Made by a program: the position numbers and the translations under genes. The notes beneath the pieces are model-generated. The model did no database searches. It was not told the DNA's origin and saw nothing but the letters and a program-made list of their open reading frames with translations. From Aptenodytes patagonicus (lineage: Eukaryota > Chordata > Aves > Sphenisciformes > Spheniscidae): a stretch of 64,000 nt of DNA. The stretch covers positions 3,105,001 to 3,169,000 of the forward strand of contig NC_134970.1 of assembly GCF_965638725.1 (NCBI RefSeq). The letters run 5' to 3'. Shown here piece after piece: positions 1 through 19,035 of this stretch (within the stretch, counting starts at the first letter, position 1; every line of letters starts with the position of its first letter).

Positions 1-3000
1 CTCAGCATTTCCGGACCTGTTTAATCTTCAGGCTTATCGTGAGCTGGGTTGTTATTTGCTCCTTCTCTAAGTGGCTTTCACTTCCTAAACACCGAGGTGT
101 GAGAGCAGGTACTGCTGCCTCTGCTGGTTACCCTTCGTGGGCTGTGCGGATCCGATGTTACCGGCTGAGGCTGTAAAGCTGGAGCTGCTCCATGCATGGT
201 TTTTGCCTCTGGCTAATCAGAAACTGCCTCTGTCAGATGCACCGAATATTGAACCATCTCGTTTTACTGCCTAGCTTTCTTTTTCCTCTGAATTTTAACC
301 AGCCTATCTGGCCTTAGCTCAGAGCAAGGTGTGTCTAATACAGTTGGTAGACTGCAGGGAAGACCAGGCTCCCGCAGCTGAAGGATTTTTGGACACTTCC
401 ATGAACATTCTTTGCCTGAAAAAATCTTGTTTTCTGGTTAGAAATCCTTTAGGTGAAATGATGCTCGTGTCTTTTGGTGGGTACTTCTGCTGAGTGCCCT
501 TCTCAGTCCTTGGAAAATTGTTGTGTCCCTGAAATATCAAGCAGGTGGGGAGAGAGTTGCTGGTTCTTTTTCCTTTCCATTTTTTTTTCCTTTTCTTTTT
601 CCCTGCGTCTTTTGGTTTGAAGATTCAGTAACGTGTGCCATCGTGGTGCAAACTAGCTCCTGCACCTGTTTGCATGGCAGCATCTGGCCTTTTTTCTTCT
701 TCCAGCCTGGCTCCCAAGCCCTGGCCCGCAGCCAAGTCAAATAGAAAGAGGGACCTCCTGTGGGACTCGCTTGCAGTGTCAGAAACGTATTTGTGGGCTT
801 GCGTGGTGTCAAGGGGACGGCAGCACCTGGAATATTCCAAAGCAGCAAGGCCTCTTTTGATCTCCAGTAAGGGGCGAACCCCGGTCTCTTCCGTAGCGGG
901 TTGTAATCCATATTTCATGGAGCATGAAATGCTGCACTTGCAATCTGGAACAACTTCTAAAGTGCTGCCTGGGGTTGTAGCTTAATGCATCTTTCAGCAG
1001 CTGCTGAAAATACCTGTTCTGCCCCCAAAAAACTTTTAATTAAAAGCCTTTTTGACTTGGAAAGTAGTCTCAAGTTCCCTAGGCTTCTGCAGCAGGACTT
1101 TTTGGGGCTGTTTCCTGCAGGAGATTCTTCTCATAGCATTGATGGTGGAGGCGGTGTGTAGGCTGTGGCAGTGTCTGTCCCTGAAGCTGTTGGTCCCCGT
1201 ATCCAGGGTGGCCGGGCACGGCCTTTTCTGTCTCAAGGGGAGACCCTCTGCTGTCAGCCCTCTTAGGTAGGGGATGTTTTGGAGCAAAGCCGCTTCTCGG
1301 CACCCCTGGGGAAGGATGGGATGGCCAGGGGATTAGCCTCCCCAGCAGGGCTTGACAGGCAGATAAATCATCCCACCCCTGAGTGGCTGGTTCAGTCTCT
1401 GTTGTACGAGGTGTGGACCCTAACAGTGCCGTACCCTCGCTGTGTGTTGTGCCCGACCGTTACACAGGCAGCTGGCCTGCCTGCGGGCAGCGCTCAGCAA
1501 GGAGAGCCCCAGGGCTCTAACAGTGCCCTAAACCTGCTCACTGCTGCAGCCGTGACTCCCGCCTGCCTTGGAGGTCACTAACCGCTGGGCTCATAGGCGA
1601 GGGCGTTCTCTGGCAGTCTGCTGAATACAGCCAGTGGCATCTCCTGAGGCTTCCTGCGCTGGCAGCCTGGAGCCACTTTTTATGGGCCGTGGATCTCACC
1701 CTGAGCCCTGGCTCAGCAGTGTATGTGCGTGAGCATCTTGGTCAGCAAGCAAGCAAACGTGCTGCATGCACCCCAAAATGCTGAGGCTGTTGGGCTGGAT
1801 GTCGAGCTTTAGGGGGGAGATGAATAGAGTGAGTCAACAGGAATTTGGGAGGGCAGGAGCGGGCTGACTTGCTGCATAAAGGCTTTGCCTGCATTCTAGT
1901 GGGGGTCGGGTAATCAGGGGCTGGAGCAAAAAATTGTTAAACTTTAACCTGTTAACCTAGCACAAAGGTCAGGGAAAAGAATACCTGGCTTTCAAGAAGC
2001 TATTAAGCGCCTTCGGTATTGCTTTGTACAGAAACTTGGGCCTGGGTTATTGAACTTCCCTTGGCCAGAGTCCATTCTGCTTGGTTGCTTCAACCCTTGG
2101 GGCTGGTGCAGGCACAATGCTTCTCCAGTGCACAGGAGGCAACCCCTGCCCTGGCCAGTGCTGGCCTGAAGTGGCCCGGTGCAGCAGAGACGTGCTCTGG
2201 GGCCAAAGGGACTCCATCGGCCGCCTCTCACGTGCCCATCTGAGCCCTTAAAATTTGGCACGTCCTTTTCCCATGAAGAACACTGATGTGGCAGCTGAGA
2301 TCTCGCTGCTTTAGCGTCTGGTGACTTGCTGTGGGTGCGATGGGCCTTGCTTAGCAAGGGTTGCAAGCTTGCTCTGAGCCTTTTGCTGCTTGGTGGGCTA
2401 GGTCTCGAGGAGCAAGGTTTCTGACTCCGCTAAATCGGAGGGAGATGAGGCCGAGCATCTGTTCCGCACAGCCAAAGGCGGAGGAAGGTCCCTGCACAGT
2501 GTAGCCATGAGCATCGCTCCTGTGCTGGCAGCTGGGGCCGGCGGGTGTCCATGGCCCCTCTCCCCGTTGCTGGGAGACCGGTGAGGGGGTCCCTTTACAG
2601 GATTAATGCTGTTCCGCATTCTTGTCTGATACAAAAAAAGAGGTTCTGCTGGATTCAGTTGTAAATTCAACCCTAGGAGCACATTGTCTCTCCCCAGCCC
2701 CTTTGAAAGAGGATTAGAAGGCATCTATTCTCCAGCATTTACTCTTCTTTCTCCTCCCCTTTCAATTTCCTTGTAGAGGATAACTTGAAAACCCAAGCGA
2801 AAGCCTGGAAAGTGGCTCGCATCATTGGCGCTGGGTCTCCTGGCTGGCTGGAGCACAGTCCTGTGCCTAGGAGGGATCTACTCTTTAATACCAAACTTTC
2901 TCTTCCCTCTACATAATCAGCTCCTTGAAATAAGTATTTGCGAGGAAAACAAAACCTGTTTTTTTCATTTTCATGACCCCAAGAAGACGTTGTTGTTATC

Positions 3001-3467
3001 TTCCAAGTCATGTGTGCAGGTCACATTCCTTTGGCTGGCCACGGTCCAGCGGCGGCTGTAGCCTGGGACATAATTCCTGTAAGCTACGGCACATAAATGA
3101 GGAGCAGGGCTACGCTACCTGCGGGAGGAGGCTTGGGGAGCTCCTCTGGTAGGAGCTGGCAGCAGGTTTTTTTCCCTTGGGGGGAGACGGGGGGAGCTTC
3201 TCCCTTGTAGCACGGCAACAGGACTTGGAAAGTATAAAAACCTAATTGATAAAGTTCACTTTTATTGGAGTTGCTTCAGTGGAGCCGTGCAGCATGGCCC
3301 TCGGATACAGCATGCCTAGGTGGAGAAGCTGGGCCATTGATCTCTTGCTTGTGAGCCCCTTCCCGAAAGAGGGGGGTGGGTTTCTTGCTCTGCAACAGGC
3401 TTTGGGAAGCCACAACGCTCCTGGCCCCGACAGCCGGGTGACCCTCTGTGCGTGTGCTCATCTGCAG
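1..3467 (+). other. NUAK2: NUAK2 intron 1 (3' part)
   Basis: No coding exon recognised on either strand. The expected exon 1 segments of NUAK2 (basic HRYEFLE-type leader and glycine-rich loop) are absent, so exon 1 is left of the window. A pyrimidine-rich stretch (574-605) is the only simple-sequence feature noted. The intron ends with a normal acceptor at 3466-3467. Confidence 0.7.
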
Positions 3468-9171
<5,704 letters not shown>

Positions 9172-10110
9172 GGGCACCTCCCGGCAGGGCTCCCCAGGGT
9201 AGCGCGTGTTGGGGAGGGGGCTGAGCCCTCCCTGCCCCAGTGCTGCTGAGCCACGTCCCACGTATTTATTTTGCAGCCTCGTGCCCCTCGGGGAGGAGCG
9301 CGGGTGCAGGCAGGGAGGGAGCTGCGGTGGCTGTGGGGCGTTGGCGGGGGGACACCCCAGGACCAGGACATTAAATGGACCAAAGCCCCGAGTGATCCAG
9401 CCACCACCCCCGTGGAGGGGCTGGGGGGTCCCGGAGGCTCCTTGCTGCTGTCTTCTCTTTGCAAACAGGCTCATCTCATCGGGGGGGAAACCAAGGGGAT
9501 GGGGGGATTTTTTTTTTTCTTTGCACTGTTTTTTTGGCTGCACAAGATAATGGATGGGGCAGGTGATATACCTCAAACAAGCTGGAGATGTAGCAGGGTG
9601 CTGGCGAGGGACTGAAAGGTGCTGCCCTGGCTGCTGCCTGTGGGCTGGGCTCTCAGGATGTGCTGGCAACGGGGTCCAACCACCCACACCCCAGCTCTTC
9701 CCTCTCCTGCACTGAGAAACCTAACTGGATCTGGCCGAAACCCCAGTCTGAGAACACGCTTTGATGCCAACATCTTTTTTTTTTTTTTTTTTTTAAATGT
9801 TGAAAGGAGGAAAAAAAAAAAGTGCCTTTAGTGAGGCACCACTTCTTTATTTATTGCCTTTGTCTGACTTGATGTAAGACTTCAGCAGCACAGGATGTGT
9901 CTGGCTCCATAATGGCCACCCAGATGTTTTTCATGGAGGGGGTGGAGGGGTCTGTGCCGTTGTCTCATGTGCCGCACGTCGAAGCTCTGTTGCACTATTG
10001 CCGCGTGTTCGCTGGCCCTTTCCCTTCTCCAGGGTCTGTGTGTCTCCTCCTCCTTCCTACAAAGTGGTCTTGAGGAAAACCATTAAATTAAAAGCAAATG
10101 GTAGATCCGA
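9172..10110 (+). other. NUAK2: NUAK2 3' UTR (inferred extent)
   Basis: Follows the NUAK2 stop without another gene. It contains a T-run at 9776-9794, an A-run near 9810-9820, and overlapping ATTAAA hexamers at 10082-10092 followed by a GT-rich stretch (GTTGTTTTCTTGATT). I take this as the likely 3' end. An earlier ATTAAA at 9370-9375 could give a short 3' UTR. No transcript data, so the end is an inference. Confidence 0.5.
10082..10092 (+). terminator. candidate NUAK2 polyadenylation signal
   Basis: Two overlapping ATTAAA hexamers, the commonest variant of AATAAA, lie about 0.9 kb after the NUAK2 stop. A G/T-rich downstream element begins about 18 bases later. Confidence 0.45.
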
Positions 10111-11197
10111 GTTGTTTTCTTGATTGCTGTGCCACTGCAGCTCGGGGGGTGGCGGGGAGGTGTGATGGGGTGCTGCTGCCTCAAGCTGCCTGTCCTGGGC
10201 TGGTGTCTCCCCCTGGGACAGGGCTTTACACAGCACTGGGTCTCGCTCCAGTACAGATGAGCATGAGTTAGCTCCGGACACATGTCCTGTGGCTTGTGAC
10301 ACCTCCATGCAGCGTGTGCTCAGCCCCTCCAGGGCTCCAGCACATGCCCCTTCTCCAGCAATGGGGCTGCTGTGCAGTCTTAAACTGGTGCCTCCTGCCA
10401 GTGCTGAATGGTGCTGAGCTGCAACTTGGCATATCCCTTATGCAGGGGCTCAGCACTCACAGGGAGGGTGACTGGTTGTAGTCCCACCCCTTGCATGACC
10501 CAGCAAAGGGGGGCTGGCTGGAGGCAGGACCTGTTGTCGGGGTACCACAGCACTGGTGCAGCGATGCTGCTGGTACTGTGCCCCTGACCCAAAGGGGAAC
10601 AAACAAGCAGAGCCCAAAGTCTAAGGGAAGCTGCGATGGAGGCGGATGGCTGCTGAGGATGATGGACCTGTTCCCCCTGGGTTGCCCCCCTCCCCACCGC
10701 GGGCAGCCCTGCTGTCCCAGCTCCACTCCCAAACCCCTTTCGCAACGCTGGTGGTGCATGGATTTAGATTTGTGAAGGATCTGCAGGTCTTGGTGGCAGG
10801 AGCTCCCTCCTGGGCAGCCGCCATCTCCTCTCAGAGTGCCTGCAGGTGCCTCTGCCAGAGGAAGGACTGAGCAAGGCTGAGCCTTAGCAGCCGGAGCTCG
10901 GCCGTGGTGCAAACCACGGGGTTGTCTCCTCCCTGGCCCTTTCCCCCAGCTTCCTTTATCCTCTTCTCCTGCTGCGGCATTGAAACCAGTTTTATTGCTC
11001 TAAAAAGCACTGTAACGATTTCCCGTTTCCAGTGGGGTTAATAGGAGACATTTCAGGTCTCCTCCACCCCACCGTGGAGAGGCTGAGCCGCAGGTGCAGG
11101 GCTGCCTGCCAGGAATGCCGCCCCTCGTCCCGTGTGGCTGAAGCCGTGGGGGACCACGCACGCTCTGCCCCCCGCCGCGCATTCCCCGCGTGCTTCC

Positions 11198-11233
11198 CGC
11201 GTCATTAAGAAACCCCGCGCCATTAAGAAACGC
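11198..11233. repeat. 18-base tandem duplication
   Basis: Two adjacent copies of CGCG(T/C)CATTAAGAAAC plus two bases, differing at three positions. Confidence 0.7.
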
Positions 11234-14200
11234 TGGAGTGCTTAAAGCCGCTCTGAGGGCATCCAGCTTAGCCAGGGCAAAGTCCCGGTGCCCTGTGGGC
11301 TGCCAAGGCAGGATGGGGCGAGCTGGGGGCTGCAGCACCCATGGGTCCGGGGCATGGAGCGTCCCAAGGCAGAGGTTAGGTCAGGCTGAGTTTTTAACAG
11401 CCACTGAGAGACAGAGCCTCCTTTTTGGAAAGCGTCTGTGGGTTTGGTTTCTGGAGCATCCTGGGGTGCTGCGGTCCTGTTTCATTAATGATTTGCAAGA
11501 AAACGTTCTTGCGTGCTGGCTTCAGAGCTGGGCTGAGCTGCGGCGGCTCTGGGTGGGCACCACATGGGTGCGAGACACACGCTGACCACCCCATCGCGCG
11601 TGTCCCGGCTGGCAGCAGCTGCTGTTTGCACTGGTTTAGGAGCGGTGTCTTGGTCGGCTCAGCCCAGCCCCAGCTTGTGGCGGCCCCCTGGGGCTGTGGT
11701 GGCGAGCAGAGCCCCTGCCCACCCTGTCCTGGTCCGCAGCAACGTGCAAGGGTGAGAAACACCGTCGGAGACTCCCAGGGCTGGATGAGCAGGTGAAGGA
11801 GGCAGCCTCAGCCCGAAGGCACCTCAGAGGTGGTGGGAGGGGGCCACAGTGACTGTCCCCCATCCCTGCTGGTGTCCCTGCTCCCCATGCTATGCCCGTG
11901 CTCCCGGCGTTCCCCCGCCAGCCCTTGGAAACCGCCTGTTCATCCCAGCCCTGATTTCCACTGCCTCTGCCCCCCCGTACGGCGGCTGCCCCCCACAGCC
12001 AGGGGCTGAGCCCCCCTTTCAGGCCACGACTATTATTAACGGCTCTCTTTTATTCAGCCCTTTCATCCCGAGGATTTGCAAACCCTCTGCTTCCCTCCTG
12101 CTTCCCGAGCTCCCGGGAGCCACTTGGCGCAGCCCTGGCCCCCCGTGGGTGTTTGAAGCGGGTGAAAATGACCTCAGTGGCATTTTGCTGAGAAAATGCC
12201 ATTTTTCAGGGGTGACTTCAGCCGACCTGCTGCGTTTGCTGCCAGCGCAGGCAGTGCTGCCTCGGCTTGTGGGAGCGGAGCTGTGCTCCCGCCAGGCTGG
12301 CTTGGGGGAGAGGGAAACAGGGAGAAACACCCAAAGATAAATTGTCCCGGATGATGAGGTAATGCTGGAGTGCTTGGAGTGCATATTGCCCTGTGGATTT
12401 ATATCAGCCTGGTGCAAGCTTCCCTTGTCACTGTCCTGAGGGGTTACCCGGGTGAAGCCGGCCCACAGCAAGCACCGTGGCCGCTGGGGGACAGCCTGGA
12501 CCCTGTCCTGCTGGTCCTCGGGGTGCTGGCTTCTTACTGGGGGCAGTTGGTACGTCCCCACAGGCTGCACCCCAGGATCTGGCACTGTGGACATTGCCAG
12601 AGGGCAGGTGTGGGGATTTTCAGGCATGAAAATTGGGCATTTCCAGAGATTTTTCAGGTGGGGGGCGTTGGGGTGGATGGCATGGCTGTGGCTTGGTGGG
12701 TCACTTGCACCCCAGGCGTCCTGCACCATGCACCAGCCCAGACCTACAACCCCTGCTCATCTGGGGGCTGTTTCGGGAGCCACGTCCCCCCCGTGTGACA
12801 TCCACGAGCAGCCCCAGGGCCTGCGTGCACTGAAAAAAAGGGAGAAAACGGTATTTGGGGGCTGGGGTGGCTGGCTGGAGGAGGGGAAGCGAGCGGCTCT
12901 GCCGCCACTCCCAGCAGCTCCTGCCCGGGCCGGGCTGGGTTTCCTGGCAGAGGGGAGCTGTCGGCGCTCCCCTGGCCCCGGGGAGCTGCTGGGGCCCTGA
13001 GTCACCCCGTGGCTCCGCGCTCCTGTCCGGGCTTGTGCCAGGGAGCCCGGATGCGCCGAGCCCATATTGGGGCTCGGAGCGGGGCAGGTGGAGAAGGCTC
13101 GGGGGGGGGGGGGATGTGGCGTGGGAAGGGAGACATGTGCCTTCCCGGGGGGCGGGGGGGATGCCGGTGACCCCCAGGGACAGCCTGCAGCAAAAGCCAC
13201 TTGCACATAACTGTTGAGAAAGCGGCTGCAAAGCAGCACGGGGGTGCAGGTGGCATCTCCGCTGGCGCTTGAAAGGACCGTTCTCATATCGGTGGAAAGG
13301 AGACGGTGGCAGGGCTGCAGCCTGCTATCGTTAGCAGCCGGCTCCTAACGATGCCCAGGGCACGGAGCGGCTCAAGGAAATGCGGGTGGATGCCCTGGGT
13401 GCTCTGGGGTTTTCCTATCAGCCCGCCGGCTGTCATCTCCCCGACGGCCATGACTGAGCCACATCGCTGTTCCTTCCTGTAGAAATCTCCTGTTGTTGGT
13501 TTTCTTTTCCTCAGGTTTTCTGCTTGAGCATTTTTTTGTCTGTCTGATGCATCGTGGGCCCAGAGCCAACGACATTTCTAAGACATTTTGTCGTAACTTT
13601 GAGTGCCAGAACAATTAACACAACAAAGTTTAGATGTTTCTTTTGCGTGTGATGCTTTCAAAGTAGGGCTTTTTTTTTTGAGGTGCCTCCACAACTACCT
13701 GTTTGATTGCTGGATTTCTTTGAAGATCTGAAGAAAAGAAATCCCCACATGAAAGTCCTCCCATCTTCAATGGCACTTTGCTGCAGCCTGGAGCGGCCGA
13801 AAAAGGGGAGAAAGCAGCACCCGGAAGCTTTGATCCTGTTTCCCTGGAGCACAGGGAATGGCTGCATCACATCTGAGCCTGAGATCTAAGAATGCGGTCC
13901 CGGACCCCGCTGGGGACCCAGATAACCAAGCGCTGGTAACCACCCTGAAGCCCCAGTGCCTTCCCAAAGCCATGGCGGTGCTGCTTGGACCACTGGGTCT
14001 CTGCCGGAGGAGGCAGCCCGTGGGATTTCTCCGAGCAGGACGACTCTGCCCATCTATCCAGACCAGCAGCTCTGCAGCCCTGGGGCGTGCAGTGCTGGGG
14101 CTGTGCTCCTCTCTGCGGCAGGATGGGGCAGAGGGGCAGAGGGGATCGGGGAGAGGGCACTGTGCTCTGCCGGCACCGCTGGAGTGCGGCTTGCAGCTGA

Positions 14201-14959
14201 GGGACCGTCCGGCCACCTCCTGTCCTGCCTGTCATTTGCAGGGCCATCCACCCCATCGTGCCTGCCGTGAGCTGATGGGATGTGAGAGCCGCGCTTGCAT
14301 TGTGGGACCCACAAATGCTCTTACCGGACAACCGTTTCCCTGAGCATCCTGCCCAGCACAGCCCATCCCTTGCCGAGCCCCTGCGGGGGCCGGGCACGGC
14401 TGCATGGACAGCTGCCATGTGGCAATAAAACCCCATACGCTTCTCGAGTACTTCATATATGTGCAAAGCAGGCACGGGAGGCACAAAGCTGGCGGGGCTC
14501 CCACGGAGACACGGCAAACCAGCCACGCTGGCTCGACCGCCCGGCTGGGCGCACCGTCACCGGCTGCCTGCGCCGGGGGCTGCCGGCTGCTATCGCCCGG
14601 CGAGAGCAGGGCTGTGATCAGGCTCTGCGGGGACGTGGCACACCCAGATGCTGTCTCCTTGCCAGGCTGCCAGCTCGGCCCTCCCCGCCGGAGCCGGCTG
14701 AACCGCTTTCTCTGGGTTCGGCTCGGCTTCTTGCAAAAGCAGGTGAGGCAAGAAAGGAGCCCATTTTTGCGGAGGCGGTGGCTGGGGGGGGGTCGGGGCT
14801 CAGCTCCGCTCACACGCAGGGCAGTGCCGCTGCAGGAAGTTCCCAGCTGGGATGCAAACCTGCTCCTGACATGGCAATGATGTCCCAACCTATGCAAACA
14901 CCGCGAGCAAGAAGTAGGCCTCCTGGCAACTCCGTGGTAGGTCTTGTGGGTAGATGGGT

Positions 14960-15012
14960 ATTGGTGTTCCCATTTTACACCTGAAAAAACTGGAGTCACA
15001 CAGTTACTAGGG
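14960..15012 (+). mobile_element. MIR-like fragment
   Basis: GTTCCCATTTTACACCTGAA, then a block resembling the AAACTGAGGCACACAG core of MIR, ending CACACAGTTACTAG. Only the core survives. Confidence 0.55.
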
Positions 15013-16215
15013 TGCCTAAAGATGCAAAGCGTTGCCTCACTGGATCGTCAGGACTGCCTTGGATGGCTGGGTACCAACGTCCCGAATTCGGGATCTGCCA
15101 GTTCCAGCCCTTTCAAAAAAAAAAATCCTGTCTGGGTGCTTCTTTGCATTCACAGGCAACCAGATACGCTGGGAAAATCACCCTCCCCTGCAGCTCCCAG
15201 CAGTCCCACACTCCCTTTCCATGTGAGACACGGGACAAGCTCCCTTGCGGCACCGGGCTGGGGGAGGGAAGCTCGCAGCCGATGCAGAAATGGCTCTTGG
15301 CAGAGGTGTTTTGGAGCCTCCTGCTCCCTCTGTGCTGGCTAACGGCAGCCCTGCGCCCGCTGCCATGCAGACCCGGCCGGCAGGGTCGCGGTGTTGGGGT
15401 GCAGCCTCCCTTGGGGTCTGGCTTTCCCCCGGTGCACCAGCCTCAGAGGAGCCGTGCCCAGCCGGAGGGGCGCTGGCCTGGGCACTGCAGGGATGCCATC
15501 GCCATGGCACGGTGGTGAGAGAAGGTGTTGCAAACCTCTGTGTCCCACAGGGCCACCTGAGTCACTGCGCTGTCAGGGCTTTGCCCCAGACGGGCCAGCC
15601 CGGGGACCCGCGCTGCCTGAAGGACAACTGCCAGCGGCTTGTGCAAACCCACGGTGCTCCACAGGCAGCCGAAGGGCCGGGATGAGGGTGCGTGTAGCCG
15701 GGGGCTGCCCACGGTGCAGCCCCGCACCTCTGTGCCCTGCCTGCTTCTGCCCGCAACACACTGCTCTCGGCAGCTGGGAAGGCACCAGCCCATGTGCACG
15801 GGGCACAGGGACACAGACCCTCCAGGAGGCCTGGGAGGGTAGCAGGACCCTGAGCCTTTGGCCAATACCTTTGGCCATTTGGTGCCTGGCATGAGGCACT
15901 GAACGTTTAATCTGATTTACGCTGGGACCTGCGCATCGCTCCTCGCTCAGCCCCGCGAGGGTGACTGGGGACCGGCACAACCAAGCCATGGTCTCAGCTG
16001 AGGGGTCCCCAGCCGGTGCTCGGCTGGGTCGGCACCTTGAGATAAGGCAGTCTGAAAGGGAGGGATGGTGCTGCCCTTTCCCTCTGCTCCTTCCTGGTGG
16101 CTCTTGCCAGGCAGGAGGCAGCTGGGGGCGGTGGGCAGCCGGGGAGACAGCACGGACTCCCCCCAGCCTCCACCACGCTACGATCGACCTGTGAGTCCGG
16201 GCAGCCCTCGGGGAG

Positions 16216-16560
16216 CTACATGATCAATTATTTTTCTAATCTCATCTAGCTGTCTTTCTCCCGCTTTCTCTTGTGTGCCTTTCTCTCCCTGCCTTCCCCT
16301 CCCTCCCCTGCGCTTTGTAGCCGCCCGACAGCCCCGCTTCCCCCCTCCAGCCCTTCACTTTGATCCTAGGAAGAAGCAATTGATCCTCCTTATCTTTATT
16401 GTGGTAGAGACATTCCCAGCACTGCCCTTAATTAAATTCCTCTTCATTTTCTTCCATAAGCCTCTTTCCCCCAACCCCAGACGAGTATTTATTTTTAAAT
16501 GTGCAATTAAATTATTAGATTGGCCATGAGCATGACAGCAGCCAGATCCACCGGGGCTCT
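16216..16560. promoter_or_regulatory. AT-rich island, candidate conserved enhancer
   Basis: Within GC-rich surroundings, this block holds several homeodomain-type cores (TTAATTAAATT, CAATTAAATTATTAG), a TATCTTTATT stretch and an inverted CCAAT (ATTGG). No coding frame or repeat recognised. Confidence 0.35.
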
Positions 16561-17487
16561 GCTCCACACAGTTCAGGGGGTAACCTCGGGGCTTTTCCTC
16601 TGCTCTCCCTCCCCGCACAGCTGAGCTGCGGGCTGCTGGGTTCCTATGAGCTCGAGGTGCTGCTGTTCATTCCGTGTGCCCGAGCGTGGGTGCACAGGGC
16701 AGGGAGCTCAGGCTCGGGGGCTGGCAGCCCTTGTGCTGCTGCAGGGCCAGGGACCAGCCTGTGGCAGAGGGACAGCACGTTTCTAGCAGCCAGCACCCAC
16801 AGGCATTGGCCTTTCCAAAGCCCGGTGTCACCAGGAGCTGCTCTACGGTGTGGCTGATGTGCCTCTGGTGGCTGCAGGCGATGTGCATGGGTGCCCCGGT
16901 TCTCCCACCATCGGCAGCAGCCCTGGAGAGGGAGAAAGTTGCAGCCCACGGGGTCATGGTGTTCACTGCTGGGCGCTCAGCTTGCCGAGAGCAACTCCTG
17001 GGAGGGGTCCGCATGCCCCCGGGGGCAGCTGAAGTGCCTGTGTTGGCCAAGAGTGTGAGGGCATATGGCAGCGGTCTGGAAAGCAGGCGGTTCCCAAAGC
17101 CGCATCACTGGTACGGTGCAGGCAGGTGGCATCTGAGACCACCCGTGCCGACCTGCCTGTCCCTGTCTCTGTCTCCAGCCAGGACTTGTCCTCCACGAGC
17201 GGCTGCAGGAGCTCACGGCAGGAGGTTGGACTCGCAAGCTGTGGTTTTAACTGCAGTGGCTTGGAGGAAAGGGGCTGCGCGGGGTGTTTTTGGCTCCCAG
17301 CAGTGGCTCCCTCCCCACCTTTCCTTGGCTGCAGGAAAGAAAAGTGAAGCTGCACGTGGGGAGCAGGCAGACACCCCCCCGGCCCCGATGGGGATGATGG
17401 AGGCAGGACAGGCTCACGGGTGGCGGCAGCAGCCTCCTGCGCCCTGCCGTGATCTGGGGAGGGCCGTGGTGGCATTGACACCGGTCA

Positions 17488-17600
17488 CACTAGCACAGGC
17501 ACTGCCCGCACTAGCACAGGCACTGGCCATGGTGGTGCAGCCACCGGCCACGGTGGTGGCATTGGCACCAGCCATGGTGGCACAGGCACTGGCCACCGAC
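17488..17600. repeat. degenerate minisatellite
   Basis: Repeated ACTAGCACAGGCACTG and GGCCATGGTGG-type words, roughly 18-24 bases apart, form an imperfect tandem array in the intergenic region. Confidence 0.7.
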
Positions 17601-17910
17601 GCTCACGCCAGGTGAGACCCAAGCGCCCCGGAGCCGGCCGCTGGCTGTGGCTTTGCACCGCTTTAAGCTTTTCCGCTCGGAAATTTTTCCTCCAGACACT
17701 TTGACCTCGGGGGCAGCGAGTATTTTTCATGTAGATCAGTCGAAATTCCCCCGGAGACAGCGCAGGAATGCGAAGCATGTTATCCTTGGTACCAGCTCTT
17801 TCTTTTTACAGCCTAAGCTTGGCCACGCCGGCAGGGGGGAGGGGATGTCTGGGGTCCCGCCGTCTTTCCCATTGATGATTGCCAACATCCCCCCCCCCCC
17901 AAACCCCCTT

Positions 17911-17933
17911 CGTCGTCGTCGTCCTCCTCCTCC
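17911..17933. repeat. CGT/CCT trinucleotide run
   Basis: Four CGT units followed by four CCT units, just after a 12-C run (17889-17900). Confidence 0.8.
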
Positions 17934-18904
17934 TTGGGAAAACTCCCCCTCTACATTGCACCCCCACCGTGTGCCTGGGTCAGCCTGTCCCTGCCAGTGC
18001 CTGGGTGAGGGTCTCCATGCCAGGGTTTGCAGCGGGGTGAGGGGGGGCAAACCAGGGGGGGGAGGCAATGCCAGCAGCACCCCAAAAAGGAGGTGAGTGC
18101 CTCTGGGTCCCTGCATGAGGGAGCAGCCTCCAGCTCTTGCTGCTCCTCTCTTTGGGCACGCAGGGAGGTCCCCAGAGCCACGGGGACCCTGCGGGGATAT
18201 TTTGGGAGATCCAACAGCAGAGTAGAGGGCAGAAAATACATTATTTTATTGTCTGAGGCTCACGCAGCTGGAAACCTGACGGTGTAACACTAGCGAGGTA
18301 AATCACTGCCTCGTTCGTGTCCATTAAATACAATTACCCCTTAGATACCAAAACAATTTATTACTACTTCTTCCAAGCTCACTGCGGTGACAGGCGATCA
18401 CGCACACGAGGCAGGGGAAGGGGGCCAGTGCTGCCTGGCCACCCCTCGCCCCACACCACGGGACCCGGGCACCCCGCGGTGCCTTTGGGTGGCACTGGCG
18501 GCACGGTTGCAATGCTGCAAACCATCCCCAAACGGGGAGCGAAGGGAAACCCTGCAGAGGGAAGCGCTCCTCTGGCTGTGCTGGCCGGAGAGGTCCCACC
18601 CGCCGGCTTGGCCACAGCGTTGGTGCCCCTCTCCCCTCTGACCCGTCTCTGGCTTTCCCCACTGAGCTCCCAATGTCTGTCCTCCCTGTGTGCAGCGGGC
18701 ACCAGCCTCTGCATGCACCCCCATGCCAGCCCCACGCGATGCGGCTCACAGTGGATGCGAGCTGCTCCCCACGCCGGGGAAGGGGTGGCTGAGCCCCGGG
18801 GCCCCAGGGTGCAGGGCCATGAGGGTCCTCGTGCCCGGTGACACTGGCTCAGCGTGCCTCACAGCCACTGGCGCTGCCCGGGCCCCCGCCGCCCCCGTCA
18901 CTCT

Positions 18905-19035
18905 GTCTTATCCCGCTCTCAATAGCGGACTGGGAACCCAGCTGCAGCTATTACATAAAATGCAATTAGCAACGCGGGCGAGGGAGGCCTGAATGGCATT
19001 AAGGAATTCCTCCCGGGCTGACGTCAAAGCTTCAC
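18905..19035. promoter_or_regulatory. candidate conserved non-coding element
   Basis: A compact, non-repetitive block with GATA-like CTTATC, GCAGCTATTACATAAAATGC, CAATTAGC and a CRE half-site (TGACGTCA-like TGACGTCAAAG). It is unlike the degenerate GC-rich sequence around it. Confidence 0.3.
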
